Assembly (NCBI GenBank): GCA_049841155.1
Contig: JASGHI010000001.1
Coordinates: forward strand, 65,569 to 129,568
From: ZC4RG30 sp049841155
GTDB lineage: Bacteria; Pseudomonadota; Gammaproteobacteria; Steroidobacterales; Steroidobacteraceae
Reading direction: 5' to 3'
DNA length: 64,000 nt
In this document: one piece after another, positions 36,764 through 45,945 of the stretch
Layout: every line of letters starts with the position of its first letter
Numbering within the stretch: the stretch's first letter is position 1
Made by a program: the position numbers and the translations under genes
Notes under the pieces: model-generated
The model's input: only the letters and a program-made list of their open reading frames with translations
Told to the model about the DNA's origin: nothing
Database searches by the model: none

Positions 36764-37450
36764 ATGGATTCCAGACTGGTTTTCTTCTACTACCCACGCG
36801 CCTGTTCCCTTGCCGTGCATATCGCGCTGGAGGAAGTGGGCCTGGAATACGAACGCCGGCTGGTCGACCTGAAATCCGCGCAGAACCGCGCTGCGGACTA
36901 TCTGGCGCTGAACCCCAAGGGCTCCGTGCCGGCGCTGGCCATCGGCAACGAGGTGCTCACCGAGACGCAGGCCATCCTGACCTATCTGGGCGACCTGCGG
37001 CCGGAGCTGGCATTGCTGCCGCCCAGCGGGAATTTCGCACGCTACCGCGCGCATGAGTGGATGAACTTCCTCTCCAGCAGCGTGCATGTCTACATCCGCT
37101 CGATCTTCCGCTCTTCGGCCTACGCCGGTGACGATCCGCGCTCGAATGCTGAGGTGAACGCCCAGGGCGTGCGCAATCTCGCCAAGGCCGTGGCCGTGGT
37201 CGAGGAGAAGCTCGGTGAGCGGCAATGGGCGCTGGGCGAGCGCTTCACGGTGGTGGATGCGTACCTTTTTATCATGTACCTGTGGACCACGGACGAGCGC
37301 ATAGCCTCGGTGCCGGCGCGCCCGAACTGGGACCGCGTCGCGGCCAATGTCTGGCAGCGGCCGGCGGTGCGGCGCGTGGTGCAAGTGGAGCGGCGCGACC
37401 GCAACTATCCGGTGCCGGCGCACTGGGGCAATTCCGGAGGCCATTCGTGA
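36764..37450 (+). CDS. Glutathione S-transferase family protein
   Basis: The 228-aa protein has the Beta/Theta-type GST pattern: FYYPRACSLAVHIALEEVGL with the N-terminal Cys/Ser region, KGSVPALAIG, TETQAILTYLGD and a C-terminal GERFTVVDAYLFIMY. It lies between the two halves of an extradiol dioxygenase, and its stop overlaps the ligB-like start (GTGA at 37447). GSTs occur in aromatic-ring catabolism as isomerases or beta-etherases; which one this is cannot be told. Confidence 0.92.
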   Translation: MDSRLVFFYYPRACSLAVHIALEEVGLEYERRLVDLKSAQNRAADYLALNPKGSVPALAIGNEVLTETQAILTYLGDLRPELALLPPSGNFARYRAHEWMNFLSSSVHVYIRSIFRSSAYAGDDPRSNAEVNAQGVRNLAKAVAVVEEKLGERQWALGERFTVVDAYLFIMYLWTTDERIASVPARPNWDRVAANVWQRPAVRRVVQVERRDRNYPVPAHWGNSGGHS

Positions 37451-38283
37451 GCCTGGTCTATGCCGGAATCTGCTGCCATGCGCCCGGCATCACCTCGCGC
37501 GGCAACCTGGCCGAGCCGCTGCAGTACCGGCGGCTGCTCGCGGCCTTCGACCGGCAGCGCCGCGCCATCCGCGATTCCGGCGCCGACGCGCTGATGATGG
37601 TGTCATCCGAGCACTTCGCCAATTTCTTCATGAACAACATGCCGGCCTACTCCATCGGCATGGCGGATTTCTACGACACGCCGATCGAGGATCCCGACTG
37701 GCTGAAGACGGCCCGCACCAAGGTGCCAGCCAACCGCGACCTGTCACTGCGCATCATCGAAGAAGTGCTGCAGACCTCGGATGTGGGCTATGCGGAGGAG
37801 TGGAAATTCGATCACGGCATCGCGGTGCCGCTGCATTTCCTGACGCCGGAGTACGATCTGCCCGTGGTGCCGGTGAACATCAACTGCCAGGCGCCGCCGG
37901 TGACGCCGCTGCACCGCACCTGGGAATTCGGCCGCGCCCTGCGCCGCGCCATCGACAAGGTGCCGGAGAAGATCGCGCTGGTCAGCACCGGCGGAACCTC
38001 GCACTGGCCGTGCACGCCGGACTCGGGAAAGATCAACTTCGAATGGGACCAGCAGTTCCTCGACCGCATCCTCAACACGCGCAAGGATGAACTGCTGTCC
38101 TACGTGGACAGCGAGACCTATGCGCAAGCCGGCCAGGGCGCCTTCGAGATGCGGACCTCGATCTGCGTCGCTGCCGCCTGCGAGGGGGCGCAAGGGCAGC
38201 TGTGGTTCGCCGAGCCCATCCCGATTTTCGCCACCACCTGCGTGATCGGCACCCTCATGCAGGCTGAGCCCGTTTCCACCTGA
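37447..38283 (+). CDS. LigB-type catalytic subunit of class III extradiol dioxygenase
   Basis: The 278-aa protein has the LigB active-site layout: CCHAPG (His11), SSEHF (His56), FDHGIAVPLH (His123, catalytic acid-base position), GGTSHWP (His186) and NFEWD (Glu199). His11, His56 and Glu199 correspond to the Fe2+ ligands of LigB. It opens catechol-type rings between or beside the hydroxyls using O2. The start codon is GTG overlapping the GST stop. The exact substrate (protocatechuate, gallate or a steroid-derived catechol) cannot be read from sequence. Confidence 0.88.
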   Translation: MSLVYAGICCHAPGITSRGNLAEPLQYRRLLAAFDRQRRAIRDSGADALMMVSSEHFANFFMNNMPAYSIGMADFYDTPIEDPDWLKTARTKVPANRDLSLRIIEEVLQTSDVGYAEEWKFDHGIAVPLHFLTPEYDLPVVPVNINCQAPPVTPLHRTWEFGRALRRAIDKVPEKIALVSTGGTSHWPCTPDSGKINFEWDQQFLDRILNTRKDELLSYVDSETYAQAGQGAFEMRTSICVAAACEGAQGQLWFAEPIPIFATTCVIGTLMQAEPVST

Positions 38284-38315
38284 CGGCCCGCCCTTGCGGC
38301 CCCGGAGATGACCGC

Positions 38316-39662
38316 ATGGACAGTTGTGCAGCCAATGACCTGAGCCGCAGCCTGCTTTCGCGCCATGTCACCATGATCTCCATCGGCGGGATCATCGGCG
38401 CGGGGCTGTTCGTCGGCAGCAGTGCGGCGATCGCCGCAGCGGGGCCTGCCATCCTCATCAGCTACTGCGCGGCGGGGCTCATCGTGCTGTTCGTGATGCG
38501 CATGCTCAGCGAGATGGCGGTCGCGCACCCGCAGGTGGGCTCGTTCACCGAGTACGTGCGGCTGGGCCTGGGTGCGCGCGGCGGGTTCGTCGTGGGCTGG
38601 CTGTACTGGTACTTCTGGGTGGTCGTGGTTGCCATCGAGGCGATCGCGGGCGCCGGTGTCATCGCGCTGTGGATTCCACTGCCGGTGTGGCAGATCGGCC
38701 TCGCGCTGATGATCGTGCTCACCGCCGTCAACCTGATGTCCGCGCGCTCCTACGGCGAATTCGAGTTCTGGTTCTCGTCGATCAAGGTGGGCGCCATCGT
38801 GGCCTTCATCGTGCTCGGGGCCGCCGCCGTGTTTGGCCTCAAGCCCACCGCGGGCGCGGGCTTTGCCAACCTCATCGCGCATGGCGGCTTCGTGCCCAAT
38901 GGCTGGGGCAGTGTGGTCACCGGCGTCGTCACGGTGATCTTCTCGCTGTGCGGGGCCGAGATCGTCACGGTCGCCGCCGCCGAATCGCAGGCGTCGGTGG
39001 CGGTGATCTCGCGGCTCACCCTCACCATCGTGCTGCGCATCCTGCTGTTCTACGTGCTCGCCATCCTGCTGATCCTGTGCATCGTGCCGTGGAACCAGAT
39101 CGAGCCCGGCACCTCGCCCTTCGGGCTGGCATTGGCAAGGATCGGCATCCCCGGCGTCGAGACATTGATGAACTTCATCGTGCTCACCGCAGTGCTGTCC
39201 TGCCTGAACTCGGGCGTGTACGTGACCTCGCGGGTGCTGATGCGGCTGGCCCAGCACGGCGATGCGCCGCAGGCGCTGGTGAAATTGTCGCGCCGCCGCG
39301 TGCCGGCGCGCGCCATCCTGATCGGCAGTTCCTTCGGCTATGGCGCGGTGATCGCCTCGGTGGTGTCGCCCTCGCAGGTGTTTGCCTTCCTCGTCAATGC
39401 CTCGGGCGCGCTGATGCTGGTGATCTACCTGCTGGCGGCGGTGGCGCAGATCAATCTGCGGCGGCGGCTGGAGGCCGAGGACCCGCAGAAACTCGCCGTC
39501 CGCATGTGGGGCTTCCCCTGGCTCAGTTATGCCGTGATCGCGGCCATTGCCGCGGTGCTGCTCGGCATGCTGGGCCGTCCGTCCAGCGCCACCGAGTTCT
39601 ACACCAGCTTGCTGTGCGTGGCCGTGGTGGTCGCCGCGTCCTGGCTCAGGCGCGCGGCGTGA
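38316..39662 (+). CDS. Amino acid permease (AAT/GABA-permease type)
   Basis: The 448-aa membrane protein has the APC-superfamily signature at its N-terminus, TMISIGGIIGAGLFVGSSAA, and about 12 hydrophobic segments with charged loops between. Segments such as SFTEYVRLGLGARGGFV and YGEFEFWFSSIKV are typical of proton-coupled amino-acid permeases related to GabP. Substrate unknown. Its 3' end overlaps the convergent PepSY gene by 17 bases. Confidence 0.93.
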   Translation: MDSCAANDLSRSLLSRHVTMISIGGIIGAGLFVGSSAAIAAAGPAILISYCAAGLIVLFVMRMLSEMAVAHPQVGSFTEYVRLGLGARGGFVVGWLYWYFWVVVVAIEAIAGAGVIALWIPLPVWQIGLALMIVLTAVNLMSARSYGEFEFWFSSIKVGAIVAFIVLGAAAVFGLKPTAGAGFANLIAHGGFVPNGWGSVVTGVVTVIFSLCGAEIVTVAAAESQASVAVISRLTLTIVLRILLFYVLAILLILCIVPWNQIEPGTSPFGLALARIGIPGVETLMNFIVLTAVLSCLNSGVYVTSRVLMRLAQHGDAPQALVKLSRRRVPARAILIGSSFGYGAVIASVVSPSQVFAFLVNASGALMLVIYLLAAVAQINLRRRLEAEDPQKLAVRMWGFPWLSYAVIAAIAAVLLGMLGRPSSATEFYTSLLCVAVVVAASWLRRAA

Positions 39663-41070
39663 GATCTGCGCGGATGCGCTTGAGCGCCATCCAGGAACCG
39701 GTGATGGTCACGGCCGTGACGCCCGCCAGCAGCAGCAGCGTGACGATGTCCCACAGCGGGCGGCTGCCCAGGCCCGGCAGCTCGAGATTGTGCATGGCGC
39801 TGATCAGCCAGCGGCTCTGGCGGATGGCGCCGTCGACCACGCGCACTGCGCCGGTGGTGGGACTGATGTACAGCCTGGTGTGTTCGGCATCGGCGAGGAT
39901 GACACGGTACACCGGCAGTTCCAGGCTGGCCGAGCGGCCGTAGTAGTAGGTATCCGGGGCGTCGAGGCGTTCGAAGCTCGCGACCTCGCTGCCGAGCGCG
40001 GCGAGCCATTGCTGCACGGTGCCGGCCTGCAGCGGATCGAGCAGCCCGTCGGCGTCGAGGCGCAGCGTGCTGCCATCCGCGCGACGGGCGATCACCTGCA
40101 GCTTTCCGCCGGCGGCCTCGCCCTGCAATTGCACGAAGCCCCGGCCTGCCAGCTGCGCCGGCGCCGTTTCGAGGAAGCGCCGCAGTTCGCCGGTGGTGGC
40201 GGAGCCGCGCAGCTGTGCGCGCAGGGCCGCACCGCCATCGGTCTGCAGCAGGCCCCAGGGCGTCATGGTCATGAGGCCGCTGAACACCCAGGTGAGCGTG
40301 AGCGCGCCGAACACCAGCCCCAGTATGTGATGCCAGTACCACCAACCGCGGAACGGCGAACCCAGCCGCCCGTCCCGGCGCCGGCGCAGCCGCGCGATGC
40401 CCACGTAAAGTCCGGTGACGGTGAGGAAGGTGCCGAGAGTGGCGGTCCATATCACTACCTGCGACCACAGGGGACCGTTGGCGCGCAATGCCGTGGGATA
40501 CAGCCAGTGCGGGATGGCGCCGAACCAGGCGAGCACGCGCTCACGCCGGTTGGTGTCCTGGAAGACCTCGCCCGTTGTGCCGTTGATGTAGATCTCGCTG
40601 TCAGCAGCGTCGTGCAGTGCCAGATGCTGCGCCGGCTGGTTGGCGCGTGCCGACTGGATGGACCACTGATCGGCCGCGACTTCGCCGAGCCATTCCGGCG
40701 TGGCGTCGGCAAGGCCGCGCCGCAGCGCGTAGTCGGCGGCGATCTGCAGCAGGTCGCGCTGGGAGAAGGGCTCGATCGGTGTGCCGCTGACGAGCCGGAT
40801 GGGCAGGGTCCCGGATTGCCGCAGCACGGGCTCGCCGCGCAGCATCTCGATGCGGAAGCTCTTGAGGGGCTCCCCGTCGTCCGGCAGGAAGCCCGTGCTG
40901 CAGCAGCCCGCCATCTCCAGCGGCGCCAGCGACGCGAGGCGCTCCGCGGGAGTGAAGGACGGGAACCCCTGGTACATCATCACGAAGCCCGACAGGCACC
41001 ACAGCGCCATCAGCAGGCCCACCGCCACGGCGACGTAGCGGTGGGTGATCAGTATCAGCCGCAGCAGCAT
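39646..41070 (-). CDS. PepSY-associated transmembrane protein
   Basis: The 474-aa protein has about four hydrophobic helices (near residues 10-32, 200-230, 265-290 and 440-465) and two periplasmic PepSY-like regions, for example LYISPTTGAVRVVDGAIRQS. Members with this layout occur beside TonB-dependent receptors and are thought to reduce or release iron from ligands in the periplasm. It starts directly after the TonB-dependent receptor stop (one base between), so the two form an operon. Confidence 0.88.
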   Translation of the reverse strand: MLLRLILITHRYVAVAVGLLMALWCLSGFVMMYQGFPSFTPAERLASLAPLEMAGCCSTGFLPDDGEPLKSFRIEMLRGEPVLRQSGTLPIRLVSGTPIEPFSQRDLLQIAADYALRRGLADATPEWLGEVAADQWSIQSARANQPAQHLALHDAADSEIYINGTTGEVFQDTNRRERVLAWFGAIPHWLYPTALRANGPLWSQVVIWTATLGTFLTVTGLYVGIARLRRRRDGRLGSPFRGWWYWHHILGLVFGALTLTWVFSGLMTMTPWGLLQTDGGAALRAQLRGSATTGELRRFLETAPAQLAGRGFVQLQGEAAGGKLQVIARRADGSTLRLDADGLLDPLQAGTVQQWLAALGSEVASFERLDAPDTYYYGRSASLELPVYRVILADAEHTRLYISPTTGAVRVVDGAIRQSRWLISAMHNLELPGLGSRPLWDIVTLLLLAGVTAVTITGSWMALKRIRADLTPRA

Positions 41071-41071
41071 G

Positions 41072-43036
41072 TCAGAAGTGGTAGCTGTAGTTCAGGTAGC
41101 CCGTACGCGGCACGCCGAGGTTGCGGTACATGAAGCGCACCGGCGGGCTGGAGCCGGTCACGGCCGCCGAGCGGATGCGCGTGACGTACGCGGTGTCGAA
41201 CAGGTTCTCGATGCGCGCGCCGATGCGATGGCGGTGATTGCCGTCGAGGAACCAGTGTGCGCCGAGGTTTGCGATCACGTCGCCGCCATAACGCTGCACA
41301 CCGAATCCTGCGAGCGATGTGGTGCTCGTCGTGCCGAAATACTTGAGGGCCAGGTCCAGGCCGCCGCGCCCGCTGCCGGCCTGATACCTGAGGCCCAGCT
41401 TGCCGCTGTGACGCGGGCGGTCCGCGAGCTGCTGGCCGGTGCCCTGTGCCAGCTCGCGGCTGTAGGTGTAGCTCGAATCGAAGGACAGGGTATCCGTAAG
41501 GTCGCCTTTGAGCAGCAGCTCGCCGCCGGACACTTTGACCTCTTCGTCCACATTCACGAACAGGCCCGAGAATCCTTCGGGCGGATTGCTGTCGTCCTCC
41601 ATGATGAGGTTGTTGATGCGCCGCTGCCAGCCGGTGAGCTGCCAGTGCAGGGGCCGTGAGGCCAGCTCGAAGTTGCCGCCGATGGCGAGATTGATTCCCA
41701 GGCTCTTTTCCGGCTCGAGGTTCGGATTGCCGCGAGTGTCGTCGGGTTCGATGCCGTACAGCTGATAGGCGTCCGGCAGCAGGAAGGAAGTGCCGATGAC
41801 CGTCTCCACGTACAGCGCCTTCGAAAACTCATGGATGCCCGAGACGCTCCACACGGTGGCGTCGGCGCCGCCCGTGTGGTTGTAGCGCAGGCCGGCGGTG
41901 AAGCGCGTGGAGGCCGACAGGTCGTCAGTGCTGCGGATCTGCGCATAGACGGCCTGGGCGGTTTCCTTCAGGCCGTCGATGCGCAGCACTTCGTCGCGCC
42001 CATGGTAGCGCTGGAAGTCGTAGCCCACGTGGTATTCAAAGTTCTTCGACAGCGCGAGCTTTGCCGCCGCGCTGGCGCCCGCATCGCGGTAGCCCCAGTA
42101 CGCCGTGTCGGAGCGGTCCGTGGAGGGGTAGTAGTCCGTGTCCCATTTGTGCACATAGCCCTTGAGATACAGCTCCACCTGTTCCGAGGGCGTGAGGTCG
42201 AGGCGGGCGCTCAATACATCCTCGCTGCGGTCGTTCACGTTGGTGTTGGAGAGGTTCGGGTAGTCCAGCGCCGCTTCGGTATGCACGCCTTGCAGCGTGA
42301 GGCGGGTGCTGTCGGTGAAGTCGAAGCCGTACTTGAGGCCGAAGCTTGCGACGTCGTAGCGGCGCTTGCGCGTGGTGGCATTGGGCTGCAGGGCGTCGTA
42401 GAGCCAGTAGCCATCGGATTCATCCTTCGAAGCCCAGCCGACGAAATGGTGCTTGCCCACGGCGCCGCGCGCGTAACCATTCACATGCATGCCGTTGCGG
42501 CTGTCTGCGCCCGCGCTGATTTCACCATCTGGCGTGTCGGAAAAGGCGCGGGTGACGATATTGATCACGCCGGCCGCGGCCTGGGTGCCATAGAGCAGAC
42601 CCTGGCCGGCTTTGAGGATTTCCATGCGCTCGATCATGCTGGCGGGCAGCGTGTCGGAAGGGCTGGTGCCGTTGTACAGGCGGTTGTTGATGCGCACGCC
42701 GTCCACGGTCCAGAGCACATCGGCGGTGCGCGAACCCTGCAGCGAGAGGTTCACGTAGCTGAAAGCGCCGGCCTGGGTGGCCACATAGGCGCCGGGTACC
42801 AGCATCTCCAGGCCCTGAGTCACGTCCACGAAGCCGTGGTTCTTCATCTCCTCGCTGGAGACGAAGGTGACGTCGTTGCCGTAGCGCGACAATTCCAGCG
42901 GGGTGGTCACTTCGAGGCTGCGGGCTGTGACGATCACTTCGCGCAGTGCGTCATCGTCCGTCTGGGCGGCGATGGCGGTCAGCGGCAGCGAAATACCCAG
43001 TGCGATCAGGACCGAGCGGTGGACCGAATACATCAT
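41072..43036 (-). CDS. TonB-dependent outer-membrane receptor
   Basis: The 654-aa protein has a signal peptide (MMYSVHRSVLIALGISLPLT), a TonB box-like REVIVTA, a plug domain with ERMEILKAGQGLLYGTQAAA, and a beta-barrel ending in an aromatic residue (YSYHF-type). It probably imports an iron-siderophore, heme or another ligand with the PepSY protein downstream. The receptor diverges from the cobalamin riboswitch, but the riboswitch reads the other way, so it does not by itself prove cobalamin uptake. No Fur box was seen upstream. Confidence 0.93.
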   Translation of the reverse strand: MMYSVHRSVLIALGISLPLTAIAAQTDDDALREVIVTARSLEVTTPLELSRYGNDVTFVSSEEMKNHGFVDVTQGLEMLVPGAYVATQAGAFSYVNLSLQGSRTADVLWTVDGVRINNRLYNGTSPSDTLPASMIERMEILKAGQGLLYGTQAAAGVINIVTRAFSDTPDGEISAGADSRNGMHVNGYARGAVGKHHFVGWASKDESDGYWLYDALQPNATTRKRRYDVASFGLKYGFDFTDSTRLTLQGVHTEAALDYPNLSNTNVNDRSEDVLSARLDLTPSEQVELYLKGYVHKWDTDYYPSTDRSDTAYWGYRDAGASAAAKLALSKNFEYHVGYDFQRYHGRDEVLRIDGLKETAQAVYAQIRSTDDLSASTRFTAGLRYNHTGGADATVWSVSGIHEFSKALYVETVIGTSFLLPDAYQLYGIEPDDTRGNPNLEPEKSLGINLAIGGNFELASRPLHWQLTGWQRRINNLIMEDDSNPPEGFSGLFVNVDEEVKVSGGELLLKGDLTDTLSFDSSYTYSRELAQGTGQQLADRPRHSGKLGLRYQAGSGRGGLDLALKYFGTTSTTSLAGFGVQRYGGDVIANLGAHWFLDGNHRHRIGARIENLFDTAYVTRIRSAAVTGSSPPVRFMYRNLGVPRTGYLNYSYHF

Positions 43037-43139
43037 GTTTCTCCCTGGGTTCCAATTCAGGGCGGTGACACTGGACGACTCGAGTACGGCGCCGCCAGTA
43101 ATTAACGGTTGCCACAACGTTTGCGAACGCAGGACCGTC

Positions 43140-43168
43140 TTGACGGTGTCGCGCGGCGTCTATATCTT
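43140..43168 (+). promoter_or_regulatory. Sigma-70 promoter of the nrdAB riboswitch transcript
   Basis: TTGACG (43140-43145) and TATCTT (43163-43168) are 17 bases apart. The start would fall near 43175, at the beginning of the cobalamin riboswitch. Both hexamers are close to consensus. Confidence 0.6.
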
Positions 43169-43393
43169 GGGTCTGCCAGCGGCGCCCAATCCCATATCTG
43201 GTATGTGGGGGCGGGCTTAATAGGGAATCCGGTGACCTGCTCCCAGGAGCGGGGAATCCGGAACTGCCCCGCAGCGGTGACCGGGAACGAAAGGCGCGAA
43301 AACACTGTGGATCTGCGAAGGATCCGCGGGAAGTGCGCCCGGTAGGCAAGGCCGAAAGGCTCGCCCGGAAGTCCGAAGACCTGCCGCAGCCAG
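43169..43393 (+). ncRNA. Cobalamin riboswitch
   Basis: The conserved blocks appear in order on the plus strand: AATAGGGAATCCGGTGA, AATCCGGAACTGCCCCGCAG, CGGTGACCGGGAACGAAAGG, ACACTGTGGATC, GATCCGCGGGAAG and GGTAGGCAAGG, then GTCCGAAGACCTGCC, which closes the core. This fits the AdoCbl-type riboswitch. It lies in the leader of nrdAB, so adenosylcobalamin is expected to switch off this B12-independent reductase. The exact 5' edge of P1 is uncertain by about 10 bases. Confidence 0.93.
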
Positions 43394-43437
43394 CGCTCCC
43401 TTGTGGGGCGGTGATGGTCTGTCGGGCTCTCGTGGGA

Positions 43438-43480
43438 GGAGCTGGCGACGCGTGGGGCCTGTGCCTTCCCGGCCAGCTCC
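43438..43480 (+). promoter_or_regulatory. Hairpin in the nrdAB leader, candidate expression platform
   Basis: GGAGCTGGC (43438-43446) pairs perfectly with GCCAGCTCC (43472-43480), 9 bp, between the cobalamin aptamer and nrdA. The bases after it (GGCGTTTCCCGTTGTTCCC) hold scattered T's, so it could be a weak terminator or control access to the nrdA ribosome site (GGGAG, 43513-43517). Mechanism not resolved. Confidence 0.45.
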
Positions 43481-43530
43481 GGCGTTTCCCGTTGTTCCCG
43501 CCGGCCCCGTTCGGGAGCGGAAGACAACAC

Positions 43531-45945
43531 ATGACCCTCGAAGCAGTTTCCTCCGGCGCGCCGCCGCGCGCGCCTCTCCAATCCGGATTCAGGCTCACGC
43601 CGCCGCAGTCGGCGCGCACGGCCATGGCCGTCACCAAGCGCAGCGGCGAGCGCGAACCGGTGGACGTGAACAAGATCGTGCGCGCGGTGAGCCGCTGCTG
43701 CGAGGGCCTCGCCGAGGTCGATGCCATGCGGGTGGCGCTGAAGACCATTGCCGGGCTTTACGACGGCGCCACCACGCGCGAACTGGACGAGCTTTCGATC
43801 CGCACCGCCGCCTCGTTCATCGTGGAGGAGCCGGAATATTCGCTGCTGGCCTCGCGGCTGCTGGGCGCCTTCATCGACAAGGAGGTGCAGGGCCAGGGCG
43901 TGTATTCGTTCTCGCAGTCGATCCGCCTGGGCTTCGACGTGGGGCTGATCAACGAGCGGGTGCTGGACTTCGTGGAGTCGCATGCCCGCAAGCTCAACGA
44001 TGCGCTCGATGCGGCGCGCTCGCAGCGGCTGGAATATTTCGGGCTGCGCACGCTCTATGACCGCTACCTGCTCAAGCATCCCACGCGCCGCCTCGTCATC
44101 GAGACGCCGCAGCACTTCTGGCTGCGCATCGCGGTGTCACTGGCCACGGGCGTGCAGGAGGCGCTGGAGCTCTACGATCTGATGTCGCGCCTGGAGTACG
44201 TGCCCAGTTCGCCCACCCTCTTCAATGCGGGCACCCGGCACGAGCAGCTGTCGAGCTGCTTCCTGCTCGATTCGCCGCAGGATTCGCTCGAGTCCATCTA
44301 CGACCGCTACAAGGACGTGGCGCTGCTGTCGAAGTTCTCCGGCGGCATTGGCCTCGCCTTCCACCGCGTGCGCGCCGAAGGCTCGCTGATCCGCGCCACC
44401 AACGGCCTTTCCAACGGCATCGTGCCCTGGCTCAAAACGCTGGATTCCTCGGTGGCGGCGGTGAACCAGGGCGGCAAGCGCAAGGGGGCGGCCTGCGTTT
44501 ACCTGGAACCCTGGCATGCGGATGTGGAGAGCTTCCTCGAGCTGCGCGACAACACCGGCGACGAGGGGCGGCGCACGCATCACATCAACATCGCCAACTG
44601 GATCCCGGACCTGTTCATGCGCCGCGTGGAGCAGGACGGGCAATGGTCGCTGTTCGATCCCAAGGATGTGCCGCAGCTGCCGGATCTGTTCGGCGAGGAT
44701 TTCGATGCGGCCTACGAGCAGGCCGAGATCACCGGCCTTGCGAAGAAGCAGTTGCCGGCGCGTGACCTGTATGCGCGCATGATGCGGGTGCTGGCGCAGA
44801 CCGGCAACGGCTGGATGACCTTCAAGGACAAGAGCAACCGCGCCTGCAACCAGACGGGACAGGCCGGCCACACTGTGCACCTGTCGAACCTGTGCACCGA
44901 GATCCTCGAGGTGACCAGCCAGGGCGAGACGGCGGTGTGCAACCTGGGGTCGATCAATCTCGGGCGGCATGTGGGGCCGGAAGGTTTCGACTTCGAACAG
45001 CTGGCGCACACGGTGCAGGTGGCCGTGCGGCAGCTCGACCGCGTGATCGATCTGAACTACTACCCCATCGGCACGGCGCGTGCCTCCAACATGCGCTGGC
45101 GGCCGGTGGGGCTGGGGCTCATGGGCCTGCAGGATGTGTTCTTCCGGCTGCGGCTGCCGTTCGACAGCGGGCAGGCGCGCCAACTGTCCACCCGCATCCA
45201 GGAGACCATCTACTTCCATGCGCTGCGCACCTCGATGGAGCTGGCCAGGGAGCAGGGCGCCCACGATGCCTTTGCCGAGACGCGCGCGGCGCGCGGCGAA
45301 CTGCAGTTCGAGGCCTGGGGTGTGCAGCCTGCCGATGCGGCGCGCTGGGAGGAACTGCGCGCAGAGATCAAGGCGCATGGCCTGCGCAACAGCCTGCTGA
45401 TCGCCATCGCGCCCACGGCCACCATCGCGTCGATCGCCGGCTGCTACGAATGCATCGAGCCGCAGGTGTCGAACCTGTTCAAGCGCGAGACGCTGTCGGG
45501 CGATTTCCTGCAGGTGAACCGCTATCTGGTGGACGAGCTCAAGCAGCTGGGATTGTGGACCAGCGAGATCCGCGATGCGGTGAAGCTTGCCGACGGTTCG
45601 ATACAGGGCATCGCCGAGATCCCCGAGGAATTGCGCGCCATCTACCGCACGGCCTGGGAGCTGCCGATGAAGGCGCTGATCGACCTTGCGGCCGAGCGCG
45701 GCGCCTTCATCGACCAGAGCCAGTCGCTGAACCTGTTCATGGCCAATCCGAACATCGGCGCGCTGTCGAGCATGTACATGTATGCGTGGAAGTGCGGCCT
45801 GAAGACCACTTACTACCTGCGCTCGCGGCCGGCGACGCAGATCGCCAAGACCACTGTGGGCGCTGCCGCTGCCGATGCAAAACGCGATCAGGCGGCGGTG
45901 GTCTGCTCCCTTGAAAACCCCGAGACCTGCGAGGCCTGCCAATGA
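43531..45945 (+). CDS. nrdA: Class Ia ribonucleotide reductase, large subunit
   Basis: NrdA reduces ribonucleoside diphosphates to deoxyribonucleotides. The 804-aa protein has an N-terminal ATP-cone (VTKRSGEREPVDVNKIVRAV), redox Cys243 (SSCFLLD) and Cys470 (AVCNLGSINL), the thiyl-radical site with Asn453, Cys455 and Glu457 (SNLCTEI), a Tyr pair in KTTYYLRSR and the C-terminal swivel CEAC (Cys800, Cys803). The ATP-cone implies allosteric dATP control. The start at 43531 gives the best fit; 43624 is an in-frame alternative. It is directly downstream of the cobalamin riboswitch. Confidence 0.95.
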   Translation: MTLEAVSSGAPPRAPLQSGFRLTPPQSARTAMAVTKRSGEREPVDVNKIVRAVSRCCEGLAEVDAMRVALKTIAGLYDGATTRELDELSIRTAASFIVEEPEYSLLASRLLGAFIDKEVQGQGVYSFSQSIRLGFDVGLINERVLDFVESHARKLNDALDAARSQRLEYFGLRTLYDRYLLKHPTRRLVIETPQHFWLRIAVSLATGVQEALELYDLMSRLEYVPSSPTLFNAGTRHEQLSSCFLLDSPQDSLESIYDRYKDVALLSKFSGGIGLAFHRVRAEGSLIRATNGLSNGIVPWLKTLDSSVAAVNQGGKRKGAACVYLEPWHADVESFLELRDNTGDEGRRTHHINIANWIPDLFMRRVEQDGQWSLFDPKDVPQLPDLFGEDFDAAYEQAEITGLAKKQLPARDLYARMMRVLAQTGNGWMTFKDKSNRACNQTGQAGHTVHLSNLCTEILEVTSQGETAVCNLGSINLGRHVGPEGFDFEQLAHTVQVAVRQLDRVIDLNYYPIGTARASNMRWRPVGLGLMGLQDVFFRLRLPFDSGQARQLSTRIQETIYFHALRTSMELAREQGAHDAFAETRAARGELQFEAWGVQPADAARWEELRAEIKAHGLRNSLLIAIAPTATIASIAGCYECIEPQVSNLFKRETLSGDFLQVNRYLVDELKQLGLWTSEIRDAVKLADGSIQGIAEIPEELRAIYRTAWELPMKALIDLAAERGAFIDQSQSLNLFMANPNIGALSSMYMYAWKCGLKTTYYLRSRPATQIAKTTVGAAAADAKRDQAAVVCSLENPETCEACQ

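Noticed and set aside
43333..43530. Upstream in-frame start for nrdA within the riboswitch
   Set aside because: The leader is occupied by the cobalamin aptamer, and the extra residues do not resemble NrdA.
44137..45942. 601-codon minus-strand frame opposite nrdA
   Set aside because: nrdA carries all catalytic residues; the opposite frame is low-complexity.
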